This document shows positions 50,908-59,959 of a DNA stretch of 64,000 nucleotides, one piece after another. The stretch spans positions 19,242-83,241 of the forward strand of contig CALBTT010000062.1 in assembly GCA_937967645.1 (NCBI GenBank), written 5' to 3'. The DNA is from an uncultured Zoogloea sp. GTDB taxonomy: Bacteria > Pseudomonadota > Gammaproteobacteria > Burkholderiales > Rhodocyclaceae. A program made the position numbers and the translations under genes. The notes beneath the pieces are model-generated. The model did no database searches and was not told the DNA's origin. It worked only from the letters and a program-made list of their open reading frames with translations. Each line of letters begins with the position of its first letter. Position 1 is the stretch's first letter.

Positions 50908-51992
50908 TTTCCAGCGGCCTCCCGCTCTTCCTGCCCGGCGCCCTGCTGCGGAGCCGCGCGGAGCAGCTGGCCAAGGGCATTCAGCGTTGTGGAAACCGTT
51001 CGCTCCAGCAAGGCCAGGCGTTCCTCGAACCGGGTCACATCGTAGGACGGCCCGGCGGCGGCCAGCACCCTGGCGAGTTCCGGATCGGCCAGGAGACGCT
51101 GCAGGTCGAGCGTCCCGGCGGACAGGGCCGCGGAGGACGTCAGAGTGACGCTAGGCGCACCTTCAGCCGCGGAAGGCGTCACCTGCTCCTCCCGCATTTC
51201 CTCCACGATCTGGGCAACGAGTTCCGCCGTGACCCGACGCTGATCGCTCAGGAAGGCCCCCAGCATCACCCGGTCACAGACCGCGTTGATCCGGCGCGGG
51301 ATCCCCTGGCTGGCCTGATAGATCTCACGCATCGCATCCTGGTCGAAACCCGGATTGCCTTTCCAACCCACACACCCCAGCCGGTGCTCGACGTAAGCCT
51401 GGGTCTCCTGCAGATCCAGCGGCCCCAGGTGATAGGAAGCGATCACCCGCTGACGCAGCTGGACCATCTCCGGGCTTTGCATGATGCTGCGGAACTCCGG
51501 CTGGCCCACCAGGAAGCTCTGCAGCAGGGCGTGGTCCTCAAGCTGGAAGTTGGAGAGCATCCGCAACTCCTCAACCGCCCGGGGCGTCAGGTTCTGGGCC
51601 TCGTCAACGATCAGCAGGGCACGCTTTCCTGCCGCAGTGGTGGACACCAGGAAGGCCTCGATGGCCAGCAGCAGGTCGCTCTTGGAGAGGTGCTTGCAGG
51701 GGATACCGAAGGAAGCCGCAACCAGCCTCAGGATATCGTCCGCGTCAATCTGGGTGCTGACCAGGTTGGCCGCCACGATCTTCTTGGCGTCGAGCTTTTC
51801 CAGCAGACTGCGGACCAGCAGGGTCTTGCCCGCACCGATCTCGCCCGTGATGACGATGAACCCTTCATTCTGGTGGAGACCGTATTCCAGATAGGCCATC
51901 GCCCGGCGATGGCCACGGCTGCCGTAGAAAAAGGACGGATCCGGATTGAGCTGGAAGGGCTTGCCCCGCAGACCGAAATAAGCTTCGTACAT
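50904..51992 (-). CDS. exosortase A-associated AAA/ExeA-like ATPase (TIGR03015-like)
   Basis: 362 aa. Walker A GEIGAGKT (50-57), Walker B ALLIVDEAQNL, sensor segment LRMLSNFQLED, and the start MYEAYFGLRGKPFQLNPDPS are the ExeA/GspA signatures. The C-terminal 100 residues (about 260-362) are Ala/Glu-rich and predicted disordered. It probably drives or regulates assembly of the export machine. It lies 6 bp behind the beta-barrel gene. Confidence 0.94.
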   Translation of the reverse strand: MYEAYFGLRGKPFQLNPDPSFFYGSRGHRRAMAYLEYGLHQNEGFIVITGEIGAGKTLLVRSLLEKLDAKKIVAANLVSTQIDADDILRLVAASFGIPCKHLSKSDLLLAIEAFLVSTTAAGKRALLIVDEAQNLTPRAVEELRMLSNFQLEDHALLQSFLVGQPEFRSIMQSPEMVQLRQRVIASYHLGPLDLQETQAYVEHRLGCVGWKGNPGFDQDAMREIYQASQGIPRRINAVCDRVMLGAFLSDQRRVTAELVAQIVEEMREEQVTPSAAEGAPSVTLTSSAALSAGTLDLQRLLADPELARVLAAAGPSYDVTRFEERLALLERTVSTTLNALGQLLRAAPQQGAGQEEREAAGK

Positions 51993-51998
51993 AAAGGA

Positions 51999-53588
51999 TC
52001 AGAACTGGAGGAAGACCGACCCGATGATCGCGTTTTCCTTGTAATCGGTGGATCCAGAACTCTGGTTATTCCGGAGCATCAAGGATGCGTTCAGCTGCTT
52101 GGAGAGCGTGGTGTTAAGACCAGTGCTGATCATCCGGGTACGGGTGCTGAAGTGCGGAACGGTCGCGGACGGATCGTCTCGACTGCTGCGCGTCGCACTC
52201 AAAGCCACGGTGGCAGAGGTGGCGGCGGTGAGCTGATGATTGGCGGAGATTGAGGCACCGAGATCCTTCACCTTGGCACCTGAAGACAAATCCCCGCTTA
52301 AAGAAAAGCTCTGATCCACCAATGACGTGCGTTCCGAGCGATAGATCATCAGGGATAGCGAATTGCGCACGCCGGAGAGGTTCATACCGAACTGTGCGCG
52401 ACGATCCAGAAACAGGCCATTGGTCAGAACCGCCTGAGCGCCCACCAGCGGGTTGCCCACGCCAGGGGCCTGAGTAGCCATCAGGTTCCGCACGAAGGCG
52501 TCACGCGCAGTGACGTCAGGATACTGGGACGCATACTGCAGCATCAGCAGATCATAAAGGGTCACCCCGCTGAACAGCGACTGGCTGAGCGAGCTGACGT
52601 CCTTGGAGAAACTGAAGCGGAAGGCAGAACGGGCCTGGCGGTGCTCCGCGGAGATCAAATAGCCGGGACCAAAAAAGCGATCCTCAAATGTCGCCCCTAC
52701 ACGCGTGAGGGGTGAAGGCGTCCAGTCCAGACCGATACCACTGATGAAGTTGCGGGTGGTGTCAATGCTGTTCAGGTTGTTCGATTCGGAGCCTGCAATC
52801 AGACGTAGTTGAAGCTGAGGGTCCAGACTCACAAGGCCGGTGAAGCGGGCAGTTTGCTGTTTGGTATCCCGCAAAGTCTGGGAACTGAGCTGGGAATCAC
52901 TGAAACTGAATGCCCAGCCGAGTCGGCCAGTCACCCTGGGGTCCGTCGCAGACGCAGTCCAGACCTGCCGGACAGAGCGGCCGACAGTGGCGCTGTCGGT
53001 TTCCGTCATATCGGAGGTGTAGCGCAGCTCCATGGTTCCGGAATCACTGAAGCGCCCCACCACGTAAGGCGAGACGTTGAGGTTTCGCACCTCCGCCTGG
53101 TTGCTTGTACCGGTGACCTGGTCCGCGGGGCGCGGTCCCAGCACCGACAGGAGCTGACGGGAAATCGAGCTTTTGACATCGATGAATGCCCGCTTCTCAA
53201 TTGCCTCAAGCTTCCCGGTACCGGCCAACGAAAGCGTGTTCTGGTTCCGGGAGCTGTCATTGGCATACAAGCTCGAATTAACCCCGAAACTCAACGACCC
53301 CTGCAGACGACCGCCGCGCGCCTCCATGCGCACGGCAGGGGAAATCATGGTGATCCAGTCACTCTCCGATTTGCCGCTGGCGCTGCTCTGGCTGCCGGCC
53401 GCACCATTCAATCCAACGTTGTCAGTGATCGTCTCGGTCAAGCGCACGGACGGAAGGACACGGAAGGCGTGTTCCTGCGCAAACGCCTGACCGCAGCCGA
53501 TCCCGAGCGGCAAACCAATCGGGAGGAGAATAGCGACCGCGCGCCAACGACCAGCGGCCCGGATCGAGCCCGACGGACGGATCTTCAT
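51999..53588 (-). CDS. exosortase A-associated outer-membrane beta-barrel protein (TIGR03016-like)
   Basis: 529 aa. Signal peptide 1-37 (ends GQAFAQ). The first strand RVLPSVRLTETITDNVGLN is the family start. Alternating strands then run to the end, which is IIGSVFLQF with the outer-membrane C-terminal Phe. Tandem strands contain many Ser/Thr pairs. It is likely the export channel of the exopolymer in place of a Wza-type pore (inference). It overlaps the kinase gene by 4 bp. Confidence 0.92.
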   Translation of the reverse strand: MKIRPSGSIRAAGRWRAVAILLPIGLPLGIGCGQAFAQEHAFRVLPSVRLTETITDNVGLNGAAGSQSSASGKSESDWITMISPAVRMEARGGRLQGSLSFGVNSSLYANDSSRNQNTLSLAGTGKLEAIEKRAFIDVKSSISRQLLSVLGPRPADQVTGTSNQAEVRNLNVSPYVVGRFSDSGTMELRYTSDMTETDSATVGRSVRQVWTASATDPRVTGRLGWAFSFSDSQLSSQTLRDTKQQTARFTGLVSLDPQLQLRLIAGSESNNLNSIDTTRNFISGIGLDWTPSPLTRVGATFEDRFFGPGYLISAEHRQARSAFRFSFSKDVSSLSQSLFSGVTLYDLLMLQYASQYPDVTARDAFVRNLMATQAPGVGNPLVGAQAVLTNGLFLDRRAQFGMNLSGVRNSLSLMIYRSERTSLVDQSFSLSGDLSSGAKVKDLGASISANHQLTAATSATVALSATRSSRDDPSATVPHFSTRTRMISTGLNTTLSKQLNASLMLRNNQSSGSTDYKENAIIGSVFLQF

Positions 53589-54607
53589 TGATTTTCCTTT
53601 GGCGCGTGTCCGTAACCATAGCCATAGCCGTAGCCATAGCCGTAACCGTAGGAGCCCGTGGAGGCGTGCTGTGACTTGTTCAGCAGCATCAACTTCACCG
53701 GGCAGGTCTCGATCGTCGACAGCGCCTGCTTGACCGCCGCCTGAGCAGTCCTGTTGGATTCGACAACCATCACGATCTGGCCCATGTGGGTGGCCAGAAC
53801 GCGGGACTCGGTGGTTACCAGGAGGGGCGGCGAATCAAACACGATGATCCGGTCGGAGTAGCGCTCGGCCAGTTCGGCCAGCAGTACGTTCATGGCATCA
53901 CTGGCCAGCAGTTCGGTCGCCCGCGGGTGGGGAGTCCCTGCCGGCAGGAGGCTCAGCTTCTCGATATTGGTTTTCAGCAGCACGTCACCGAGCTGCATGT
54001 CATTCGAGGTCAGCACATCCATGAGGCCCTTGCGGGGAGGCAGGCCAAGGATGTTGAGGACCGAGGGACGTGACACGTCGGCATCGATCAGCAGCACCGT
54101 GTGGTCCAGCTCCATGGCCATGCTGATGGCGAGGTTGATGGAGCTGAAGCTCTTGCCCTCCCCCGGGAGGGAACTGGTCACCATGATCAGATTGGCATTT
54201 TTGACCTCTGCCGCCCCTTTGCCCTGGACATTTCGGAGCAAGGGCCGCTTGATGATCCGGAATTCGTCGCCGATCAGGGAGCGCGGTGCGTTGGGCGTGA
54301 CGATGCCCACCGAGTGCAGGCGCTCCAGGTCGATCTCCACCGAGCGATCAGCGGTCGGCGTCCGTACCGGCCGGGGTTCCGACTTCTCCGGCGCTGCGGC
54401 CTTGGCCGGTGCAGCCTTTTCCACTGCGGCCGCAGTCGCGGCCACCGCGGCCACAGGAGCCGGTACGTCAGCGACGGGTTCGGACCTGGGTGCGGAATCA
54501 GGAAATGCCGACGCCTTCTGGGCCTCGTCGGTCTCGGCGGGCACACTTGCACCAGTAGCGCGCTGAAGCTGCTCAAGCCGTTCTACCGCTTTTTCAATAA
54601 TGCTCAT
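53585..54607 (-). CDS. exosortase A-associated tyrosine autokinase with a Tyr-Gly tail (TIGR03018-like)
   Basis: 340 aa from the ATG at 54607 (the frame stays open to 54688, but MSIIEKAVERLEQLQ is the family start and GGGGAAG is 6 bp upstream). An Ala/Pro linker spans about 20-90. Walker A SSLPGEGKSF (145-154), Walker A' VLLIDADVSRPS and Walker B IIVFDSPPLL mark a BY-kinase ATPase. The C-terminus is a seven-fold Tyr-Gly repeat (Tyr320 to Tyr332), the autophosphorylation cluster, which is unusually regular. It regulates chain length and export with the Wzz-type protein upstream. Confidence 0.95.
   Translation of the reverse strand: MSIIEKAVERLEQLQRATGASVPAETDEAQKASAFPDSAPRSEPVADVPAPVAAVAATAAAVEKAAPAKAAAPEKSEPRPVRTPTADRSVEIDLERLHSVGIVTPNAPRSLIGDEFRIIKRPLLRNVQGKGAAEVKNANLIMVTSSLPGEGKSFSSINLAISMAMELDHTVLLIDADVSRPSVLNILGLPPRKGLMDVLTSNDMQLGDVLLKTNIEKLSLLPAGTPHPRATELLASDAMNVLLAELAERYSDRIIVFDSPPLLVTTESRVLATHMGQIVMVVESNRTAQAAVKQALSTIETCPVKLMLLNKSQHASTGSYGYGYGYGYGYGYGHAPKENQ
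53609..53650 (-). repeat. short tandem repeat coding the Tyr-Gly tail
   Basis: About seven copies of a 6-bp unit (variants of GGCTAC/GGCTAT/GGTTAC on the minus strand) encode the kinase tail. Such an array can gain or lose units by slippage without a frameshift. Confidence 0.8.
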
Positions 54608-54618
54608 GTTCTTCCCCA

Positions 54619-56178
54619 TCAAGCCATTCTGGCCAGCATCAACCACAAGGTCATGGCGCCAAACAAGCCTATCAACGCGCCCAGGCAACCCAGGAAGGCA
54701 ATCTTGCCACGACGGATGCTGCGCATGCGGTCCTGGTCAGACAACAGGCTGACCGAGCCCAGCACCGCAAGGCCGGTGACCTCGCGAAGCACATTGACAT
54801 CCGAGAAGGTCGGCCGGATCTGACTGATCAGGAAGCTGATGACCGTCCCGAGGAGCAGCGCAGCCATGCCTGCCGCCGGCATCAGGAGCAAGCGATTGGG
54901 CGCGGCCGGCTTGCTCGGAACCGTCGGCGGGTCAATCAGGCGGAAATCCGCAACCCCGGAGGTGGCCCCCATCTCGACGGCCATCGATGCCGACTCACGC
55001 CGGGAAACCAGCTGGTCGTAGTTACGCTTGTTCACATCGTAGTCCCGGTTCAGCTGAGCAAACTCGGCTTCAATCTGCGGAAGCATTCTCGACGCGGCGT
55101 TGAGTGTCTGGACACGGCTCTCGTATTCGGTAACCCGTGCCTTGAGGGAAGCCACATTGGCCTCAGCCTCAGCCAGAGACATCTTCAACTGCTGGAAGAC
55201 AGGGTTGGAGCCGAGCGAGCTCCCTCCCGATGCAGGCGCAAGCTTCTTCCTGGCCTGGACTTCCTGCATTTTCTGAGCCTCCAGCTGCGCGATCATCTTA
55301 CGTGCGCCGACCACATCGGGATGCTGTTCGGTAAAGCGCTGCAGCAGCCCGTCCAGGGCCTTTTTCTGCACCTCGATACGGCCGTCCAGTTCGGGCACGG
55401 ACACCGTCGACAGCACCGCACTACTGGGATTGTCAGGGAGCAGCACGGGCTCCTCGCCGACAAGTTGACGCTTGAGCGTATCCCGGGCGTTCTCAGCCTC
55501 GCGCAGCGCCAGGCGCGCCTGTCCGAGTTGCTCACTCGCATCGGTCATCTTGGCGAAATAGTCGCGACCACCGGAGCCCACCGTGGACAGGTTGCGCAGC
55601 TTGAACTCCTTGAGGCGGTTCTCAGCTTCTTCCAGCTTCTGCTCGTAAGACTTGATCTGCTCTTCAATGAACTTGCGCGCCGTGTCGGAATCCTTGCGCT
55701 TGTCCCCCAGACCGGACTCCACGAACATCGAGACCAGCGACTGCACGACGCGCTTGGCGCGCTCCGCATCCGTGTCGGTGTAGGCAAGCGTGTAGAGGTT
55801 GTCACGACCGGCCACACGGATCTCGAGTGCCTTGGTGACGCTGGCGATCAGCGCTTCGCGTTCTTCCTTGGTCTTGACCGTCAGATCCAGGTCGGCCATC
55901 CGGATGAGTTTCTCGACGTTCGGCCGGCTGATCAGGGTACGGCTCAGGATGCTGATCTGCTGATCCACGTTAGGCTGCACTGCGAGGCCTGACATGAGCG
56001 GCTTGAGAATTGACTGGGTATCCACATAGACCCGCGCGGATGACTCATAGCGGTCAGGCAGCAGATAAACCGTCGCGGCAGCAATCGGACCCACAATCCA
56101 GGCGGCGGCCAGACCCCACCAGCGATAGAGCCACATGCCGCGGAGGATCACCGACAGCTGTCTTAATATGTCTTCCAT
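54619..56178 (-). CDS. exosortase A-associated chain-length determinant (Wzz/GNVR-type, TIGR03007-like)
   Basis: 519 aa. Two membrane helices (about 17-38 and 430-450), plus a third near the C-terminus (about 490-512). The Wzz region is at 10-110 (SSARVYVDTQSILKPLMSGLA in parts). Long coiled coils lie at about 165-225 and 270-390 (FIEEQIKSYEQKLEEAENRL; ESRVQTLNAASRMLPQIEAEF in parts). It ends with VPSKPAAPNRLLLMPAAG before the second helix. It sets chain length together with the kinase encoded 11 bp downstream. Confidence 0.94.
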   Translation of the reverse strand: MEDILRQLSVILRGMWLYRWWGLAAAWIVGPIAAATVYLLPDRYESSARVYVDTQSILKPLMSGLAVQPNVDQQISILSRTLISRPNVEKLIRMADLDLTVKTKEEREALIASVTKALEIRVAGRDNLYTLAYTDTDAERAKRVVQSLVSMFVESGLGDKRKDSDTARKFIEEQIKSYEQKLEEAENRLKEFKLRNLSTVGSGGRDYFAKMTDASEQLGQARLALREAENARDTLKRQLVGEEPVLLPDNPSSAVLSTVSVPELDGRIEVQKKALDGLLQRFTEQHPDVVGARKMIAQLEAQKMQEVQARKKLAPASGGSSLGSNPVFQQLKMSLAEAEANVASLKARVTEYESRVQTLNAASRMLPQIEAEFAQLNRDYDVNKRNYDQLVSRRESASMAVEMGATSGVADFRLIDPPTVPSKPAAPNRLLLMPAAGMAALLLGTVISFLISQIRPTFSDVNVLREVTGLAVLGSVSLLSDQDRMRSIRRGKIAFLGCLGALIGLFGAMTLWLMLARMA

Positions 56179-56242
56179 TGGGAGATTCCAAAAGCGCCTC
56201 CCCGGCCCGTGCCGGGGAGGATGTCATGAGAGGAATTGCAGA

Positions 56243-56851
56243 TCAGAACCAGCTTTGCGGAATGATCAGGACGTCACCCGGCTTCAATTCGACGTTGGCG
56301 GAGACGTCACCGCGCTTGATCAGGTCGCGCAGCCGGACCGAGTACTGCTTGCTGCCCTCGGGCGTCAGACGCAGCAGGCTGGCCTTGTTGCCGTCGGCGA
56401 AATCAGTGATGCCACCGACCGCGATCATCAGGTCGAGCAGCGTCATGTTCTGCTTGAACGGCAGCGTCATCGGCTTGCTGGCCTCACCCACGACACGGAT
56501 CTGCTCGGAGTAAGGACCGACGAAGCCGGTCACGATGACCGTCACGACCGGGTCACGGATGTACTTGGCGAGGGCCTTCTCGATCTCCCTGGCGAGCGTG
56601 CTGGAGTCCCTTCCCGCAGCCGGCAGGTCTTCAACCAGCGGGGTGGTGATCTTGCCGTCCGGGCGGACCGGAACGGACATGGACAACTCGGGGTTACGCC
56701 ACACCACGATGTTGATGTTGTCGCCAGGCCCCACCAGGTAGTTGTATTCGGTATTTGCAGCGGACACCGGCGCCGGAGGATAGGGTGTCGCACAACCCGT
56801 CAGGCCCGCCACCATGCCGGCCAGGGCACTCATCGCCAAGAAACGTTTCAT
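56243..56851 (-). CDS. polysaccharide export lipoprotein (Wza-type, TIGR03027-like)
   Basis: 202 aa. Lipobox LTGC (Cys20 region, GMVAGLTGCATP). Poly_export domain: NYLVGPGDNINIVVWRNPEL, SVPVRPDGKITTPLVEDL and ALAKYIRDPVVTVIV. A SLBB-type beta-grasp domain follows (GFVGPYSEQIRVVGEAS), ending LKPGDVLIIPQSWF. It forms the periplasmic/outer-membrane part of the exporter. It is the first gene of the 22-gene operon; its promoter should lie in the 185 bp upstream, but no clear boxes are visible. Confidence 0.94.
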   Translation of the reverse strand: MKRFLAMSALAGMVAGLTGCATPYPPAPVSAANTEYNYLVGPGDNINIVVWRNPELSMSVPVRPDGKITTPLVEDLPAAGRDSSTLAREIEKALAKYIRDPVVTVIVTGFVGPYSEQIRVVGEASKPMTLPFKQNMTLLDLMIAVGGITDFADGNKASLLRLTPEGSKQYSVRLRDLIKRGDVSANVELKPGDVLIIPQSWF

Positions 56852-56986
56852 ATGCTACTTCCCCTCAATTAAGCCGGACTTCAGCCTTTTGATGATAACA
56901 AGCGGATATTACGGGAGGCCTTGAAGACCTCCGGAGAAAAACATCACGCCCCCATGAAAAGGGCACATGCGCATGCCATCTTGCCT

Positions 56987-57021
56987 GCCTCCCCGGAAAC
57001 TGGACGACTGCCGGGCGAGGC
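56987..57021 (-). terminator. hairpin ending the DUF1302/ABC transcript (U-poor)
   Basis: A 10-bp stem with one bulged base: GCCTC-CCCGG (56987-56996) pairs with CCGGG-C-GAGGC (57011-57021), with a 14-nt loop. It lies 16 bp after the DUF1302 stop on the minus strand and before the exopolysaccharide operon. No T-run follows. Confidence 0.45.
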
Positions 57022-57036
57022 GGGCGTCACATGCGC

Positions 57037-58332
57037 TCAGAAGGACCAACGGGCCTCGGTGTATACACGGTCACTGTCGTCATAGCGGCCAAAGAGCCCG
57101 TTCTGCTTGCCGCCGAACACATCAACACCGAAAGTCACCTTGAGGTTCTTTGCCGCCGCCCACTTGAGCTTGGGACGGAACATGTAGTCCGTGCGATTGA
57201 GCATGGACACGAACAAAGCCTCGGTCTCCCAACCGCTGGCAATCCGCGTTCCGAGCAGTATGCTGCCCCCCCCCTCGGTACGGTCGAGTCCGGTGGCAGG
57301 TTCATGATTTGCGGCACGGCGCGCAAAATATTGAAGGTTGATTCTGCCATCGTCGAAAGCCGGGATATCGATACCCACCACGTAGTCGAGGGTGTCCTGC
57401 CCGACAAGCCCGTTGGGCGCGGTCGGATCAGCCGTCAGGGACTTGCGCCCGCGGGTGTGAACGAGCTCGCCCTTGAGGACGAACTCACCAAAATCCTTGG
57501 CAAAGGTGCCCCCCAGCTGGGAAATCCGCTCATGGCGAGGCTGAAATTCATTGGGCCCGACCACATAGAAGGTCTGTGCCACATCCATGCTCCGGTAGTA
57601 GAAACCGGAGACATCCCATCCGCCGATGAGACGTGACACCCTGCCCCCCCAGTTGGCATTCCCGGCAGACGCATCCGGCTTGACCTCGCCGCGGACCGTG
57701 GCACCGCGGGGCAGCGGATAGAACTCGGCGCCGGGCTTGCCGATGCGGTCATAGCTGGGCACCGGGATCCACACCAGTTCGGCATGGGTTTCACCGAAGT
57801 AATACTCGGCCCGGGCCGCCCACTGGGGAATACGCAGTTGCTCGAAGTCGGGCAGATAGAAGGTCCGGAGGTCTCGCGCCGAAACCACGTCGGCGAAGAA
57901 CAGGCCGACCATCTCACCCCACACGATGTGCTGGCGGCCGACCCGGAAATCCACGTCACCGGCCGAGAAGTCCAGATAGGTCTCGCGAAGGTCGAACTGA
58001 TACTGCTGGTCGCGCCGGACCGCATCCGGGTAGAAGCCGTTGTCGATGGCGAAAACCCCATCCGCGTCCGCACGGCCGGAAATCTTCCACTTCAGGCCGG
58101 ACTGGCCACCCTGTGCGGAGACCTCGGTCCGCGCCCTGGCCATGGACCAGTGATCCTTGCCGGCGTAGGTCCGGGCAACATCGAACTGGAGACTGGCGGC
58201 GGTCCGGGTCTTGCCACCTGAATCGAGCTCCAGGTCGAGATCGAGGTCATCTGCCGCTGTGGCGGAACCCGCAACAAACATGGCGGCCATCGCGATTGAA
58301 ATGGCCGAAAGCTTCGATCTGAAGAAACGCAT
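57037..58332 (-). CDS. DUF1302-type outer-membrane protein
   Basis: 431 aa from the ATG at 58332 (the frame extends to 58362; MRFFRSKLSAISIAMAAMFV gives a signal peptide ending GSATAA). After an acidic LDLDLELDSG stretch, beta-strands run to the end (DSDRVYTEARWSF, a C-terminal Phe). FRVGRQHIVWGEMVGLFFAD and DVVSARDLRTFYLPDFEQLR (in parts) match DUF1302 proteins, which occur with lipid or hydrophobic-molecule exporters. It follows the ABC ATPase gene by 26 bp. Confidence 0.8.
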   Translation of the reverse strand: MRFFRSKLSAISIAMAAMFVAGSATAADDLDLDLELDSGGKTRTAASLQFDVARTYAGKDHWSMARARTEVSAQGGQSGLKWKISGRADADGVFAIDNGFYPDAVRRDQQYQFDLRETYLDFSAGDVDFRVGRQHIVWGEMVGLFFADVVSARDLRTFYLPDFEQLRIPQWAARAEYYFGETHAELVWIPVPSYDRIGKPGAEFYPLPRGATVRGEVKPDASAGNANWGGRVSRLIGGWDVSGFYYRSMDVAQTFYVVGPNEFQPRHERISQLGGTFAKDFGEFVLKGELVHTRGRKSLTADPTAPNGLVGQDTLDYVVGIDIPAFDDGRINLQYFARRAANHEPATGLDRTEGGGSILLGTRIASGWETEALFVSMLNRTDYMFRPKLKWAAAKNLKVTFGVDVFGGKQNGLFGRYDDSDRVYTEARWSF

Positions 58333-58358
58333 GAATTCCTCTTGGATGGGAAAGCAAG

Positions 58359-59105
58359 TCAAATATCGGGGTCGTCCTCGGGCTTGCGCCGATCCTGCAC
58401 AAAGATCCAGCTGCCCTCGCGCTTGAGACCCAGCGCGGTGATCTGGCCGTCCTCCATGCGCACCAGCCGATCCGCCCGGTTCATGACGCGCTTGTCATGG
58501 GTCGAAAAGACGAAGGTGGTCCCTGAGTCCTGATTGATGTCGCGCATCAGGTTGAGAATGCTCTCACCCGTGCGGCGGTCCAGGTTGGCGGTGGGCTCGT
58601 CGGCCAGCACGATCCTGGAGTGGGTCACCAGAGCCCGGGCGATCGCCACCCGCTGGCGCTGCCCGCCAGAAAGCTGATTGGGGCGGTGATGGGCATACTT
58701 GCCCAGGCCGACCATCGACAGATAGTGCTCGACCCGCTCGCTGCGCTCGGCCTTGCTGAGCTCGGGAATCTGCAACAGGGGGTACTCGACGTTCTCATGG
58801 GCCGACAGCACCGGCAGCAGATTGAAGGTCTGAAAGATGAAACCGATCGTACGCGCCCGCAGATCGGCCAGGTCGTCGGGTGTTTGCCCGGACACATCCT
58901 TGCCTGCCACCTCAACGCGCCCCTTGCTTGGCGTATCGATGCACCCCATGATATTGAGCAGCGTCGATTTGCCACTGCCGGAGGGCCCGGCAATCGCCAT
59001 GAAGACGCCCTCTTCAACCGTCAGAGACACCCCCTCAAGAGCCGTCACATCCTGCTCGCCGAGGCGGTAGACCTTGCTTAAATCTTCAACACGAATGATC
59101 GGCAT
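58359..59105 (-). CDS. LolD/MacB-type ABC transporter ATPase
   Basis: 248 aa. Walker A GPSGSGKSTLLN (about 38-49), Q-loop FIFQTFNLLPVL, signature LSGGQRQRVAIARAL, Walker B RIVLADEPTANLD and the H-loop FSTHDKRVM. The family drives MacB/FtsX-type permeases that move lipids, lipoproteins or antibiotics. No permease gene is adjacent: downstream is the DUF1302 gene, and divergently the LolA-fold gene 42 bp away. Confidence 0.93.
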   Translation of the reverse strand: MPIIRVEDLSKVYRLGEQDVTALEGVSLTVEEGVFMAIAGPSGSGKSTLLNIMGCIDTPSKGRVEVAGKDVSGQTPDDLADLRARTIGFIFQTFNLLPVLSAHENVEYPLLQIPELSKAERSERVEHYLSMVGLGKYAHHRPNQLSGGQRQRVAIARALVTHSRIVLADEPTANLDRRTGESILNLMRDINQDSGTTFVFSTHDKRVMNRADRLVRMEDGQITALGLKREGSWIFVQDRRKPEDDPDI

Positions 59106-59147
59106 GTGCGCTCTGAACTATGTTGTTTGCTTTCCAAGGATAACACC

Positions 59148-59930
59148 ATGCGCTTCAACTTTTACCTGCAAGGCTTGATGAACGGCTGCCAGGCGCTGCT
59201 TGTCGCCGCAGCCATCGGGACGTCTCCCGTCGCCCAGGCGGATGACGTGGAAACCGCCCGTGCCATCGTTGCGCGGGCGGACGAAGTCCGCTTTCCGAAG
59301 GATGGCTTCCAGGTGATGATCGACATCACCTCCACCACCCCAGGGGAAACCGGAGAGGACAGGAAGTACCGCATCCTCTCAAAAGGCAATGAAAACACCA
59401 TCGTGCAGACCCTCGAACCCGCCGCCGACCGGGGCCAGGCCATGCTGATGCGAGGGCGCGACCTGTGGGTCTTCATGCCCAACGTGTCCCAGCCGATCCG
59501 GCTGTCCCTGGCCCAGCGCCTGACCGGCCAGGTTGCCAACGGAGACCTGGCGCGGGCCAGCTTCTCGGGCGACTACGAACCGAAGATCCTGCGCACCGAG
59601 ACCATCGATGGCGAAAAGATGTATGTGCTCGAACTCACCGCGGTAGACCGGGGAGTGACCTACGCCAAGGTGCTGTACTGGGTCCGCCAGTCCAACAACT
59701 ATCCGCACCGGGCCGAGTTCTACTCGCTTTCCGACCGCCTGCTGAAGGTGTGCCGCTATGAGAAGTTCCAGAATCTGGGCGGCCGCATCCGGCCCACCCA
59801 GCTGGTGATGGAAGACGCCCTGCGCAAAGGAGACGTATCGACCCTGCGCTACTCCCAGATGAGCATGAAAGACCTGCCTGAGCGAGTCTTCACCAAGCAG
59901 TACATGGACAAGCTGAACCGGGTCGACTGA
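59148..59930 (+). CDS. LolA-fold periplasmic protein ('outer membrane lipoprotein-sorting protein', COG2834)
   Basis: 260 aa from the ATG at 59148, with AAGGA 7 bp upstream. Signal peptide 1-31 (ends PVAQA). The mature part is an open beta-barrel of the LolA/LolB kind: DGFQVMIDITSTTPGETGED, RKYRILSKGNENTIVQTLEP, RGRDLWVFMPNVSQPIRLSL and DYEPKILRTETIDGEKMYVL, then FYSLSDRLLKVCRYE. Proteins of this type carry a hydrophobic ligand through the periplasm. It faces the ABC ATPase and is probably a partner of it and of the DUF1302 protein. Confidence 0.88.
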   Translation: MRFNFYLQGLMNGCQALLVAAAIGTSPVAQADDVETARAIVARADEVRFPKDGFQVMIDITSTTPGETGEDRKYRILSKGNENTIVQTLEPAADRGQAMLMRGRDLWVFMPNVSQPIRLSLAQRLTGQVANGDLARASFSGDYEPKILRTETIDGEKMYVLELTAVDRGVTYAKVLYWVRQSNNYPHRAEFYSLSDRLLKVCRYEKFQNLGGRIRPTQLVMEDALRKGDVSTLRYSQMSMKDLPERVFTKQYMDKLNRVD

Positions 59931-59959
59931 TCCCGGACGCCGGGCCAGGGGCAAGGCCG

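Noticed and set aside
56955..56990. Sigma-54 promoter (TGGCA...GC) upstream of the export lipoprotein gene
   Set aside because: A TGGCAT stretch on the minus strand is followed by the wrong spacing: the GC dinucleotide is one base off, so the -24/-12 rule is not met.
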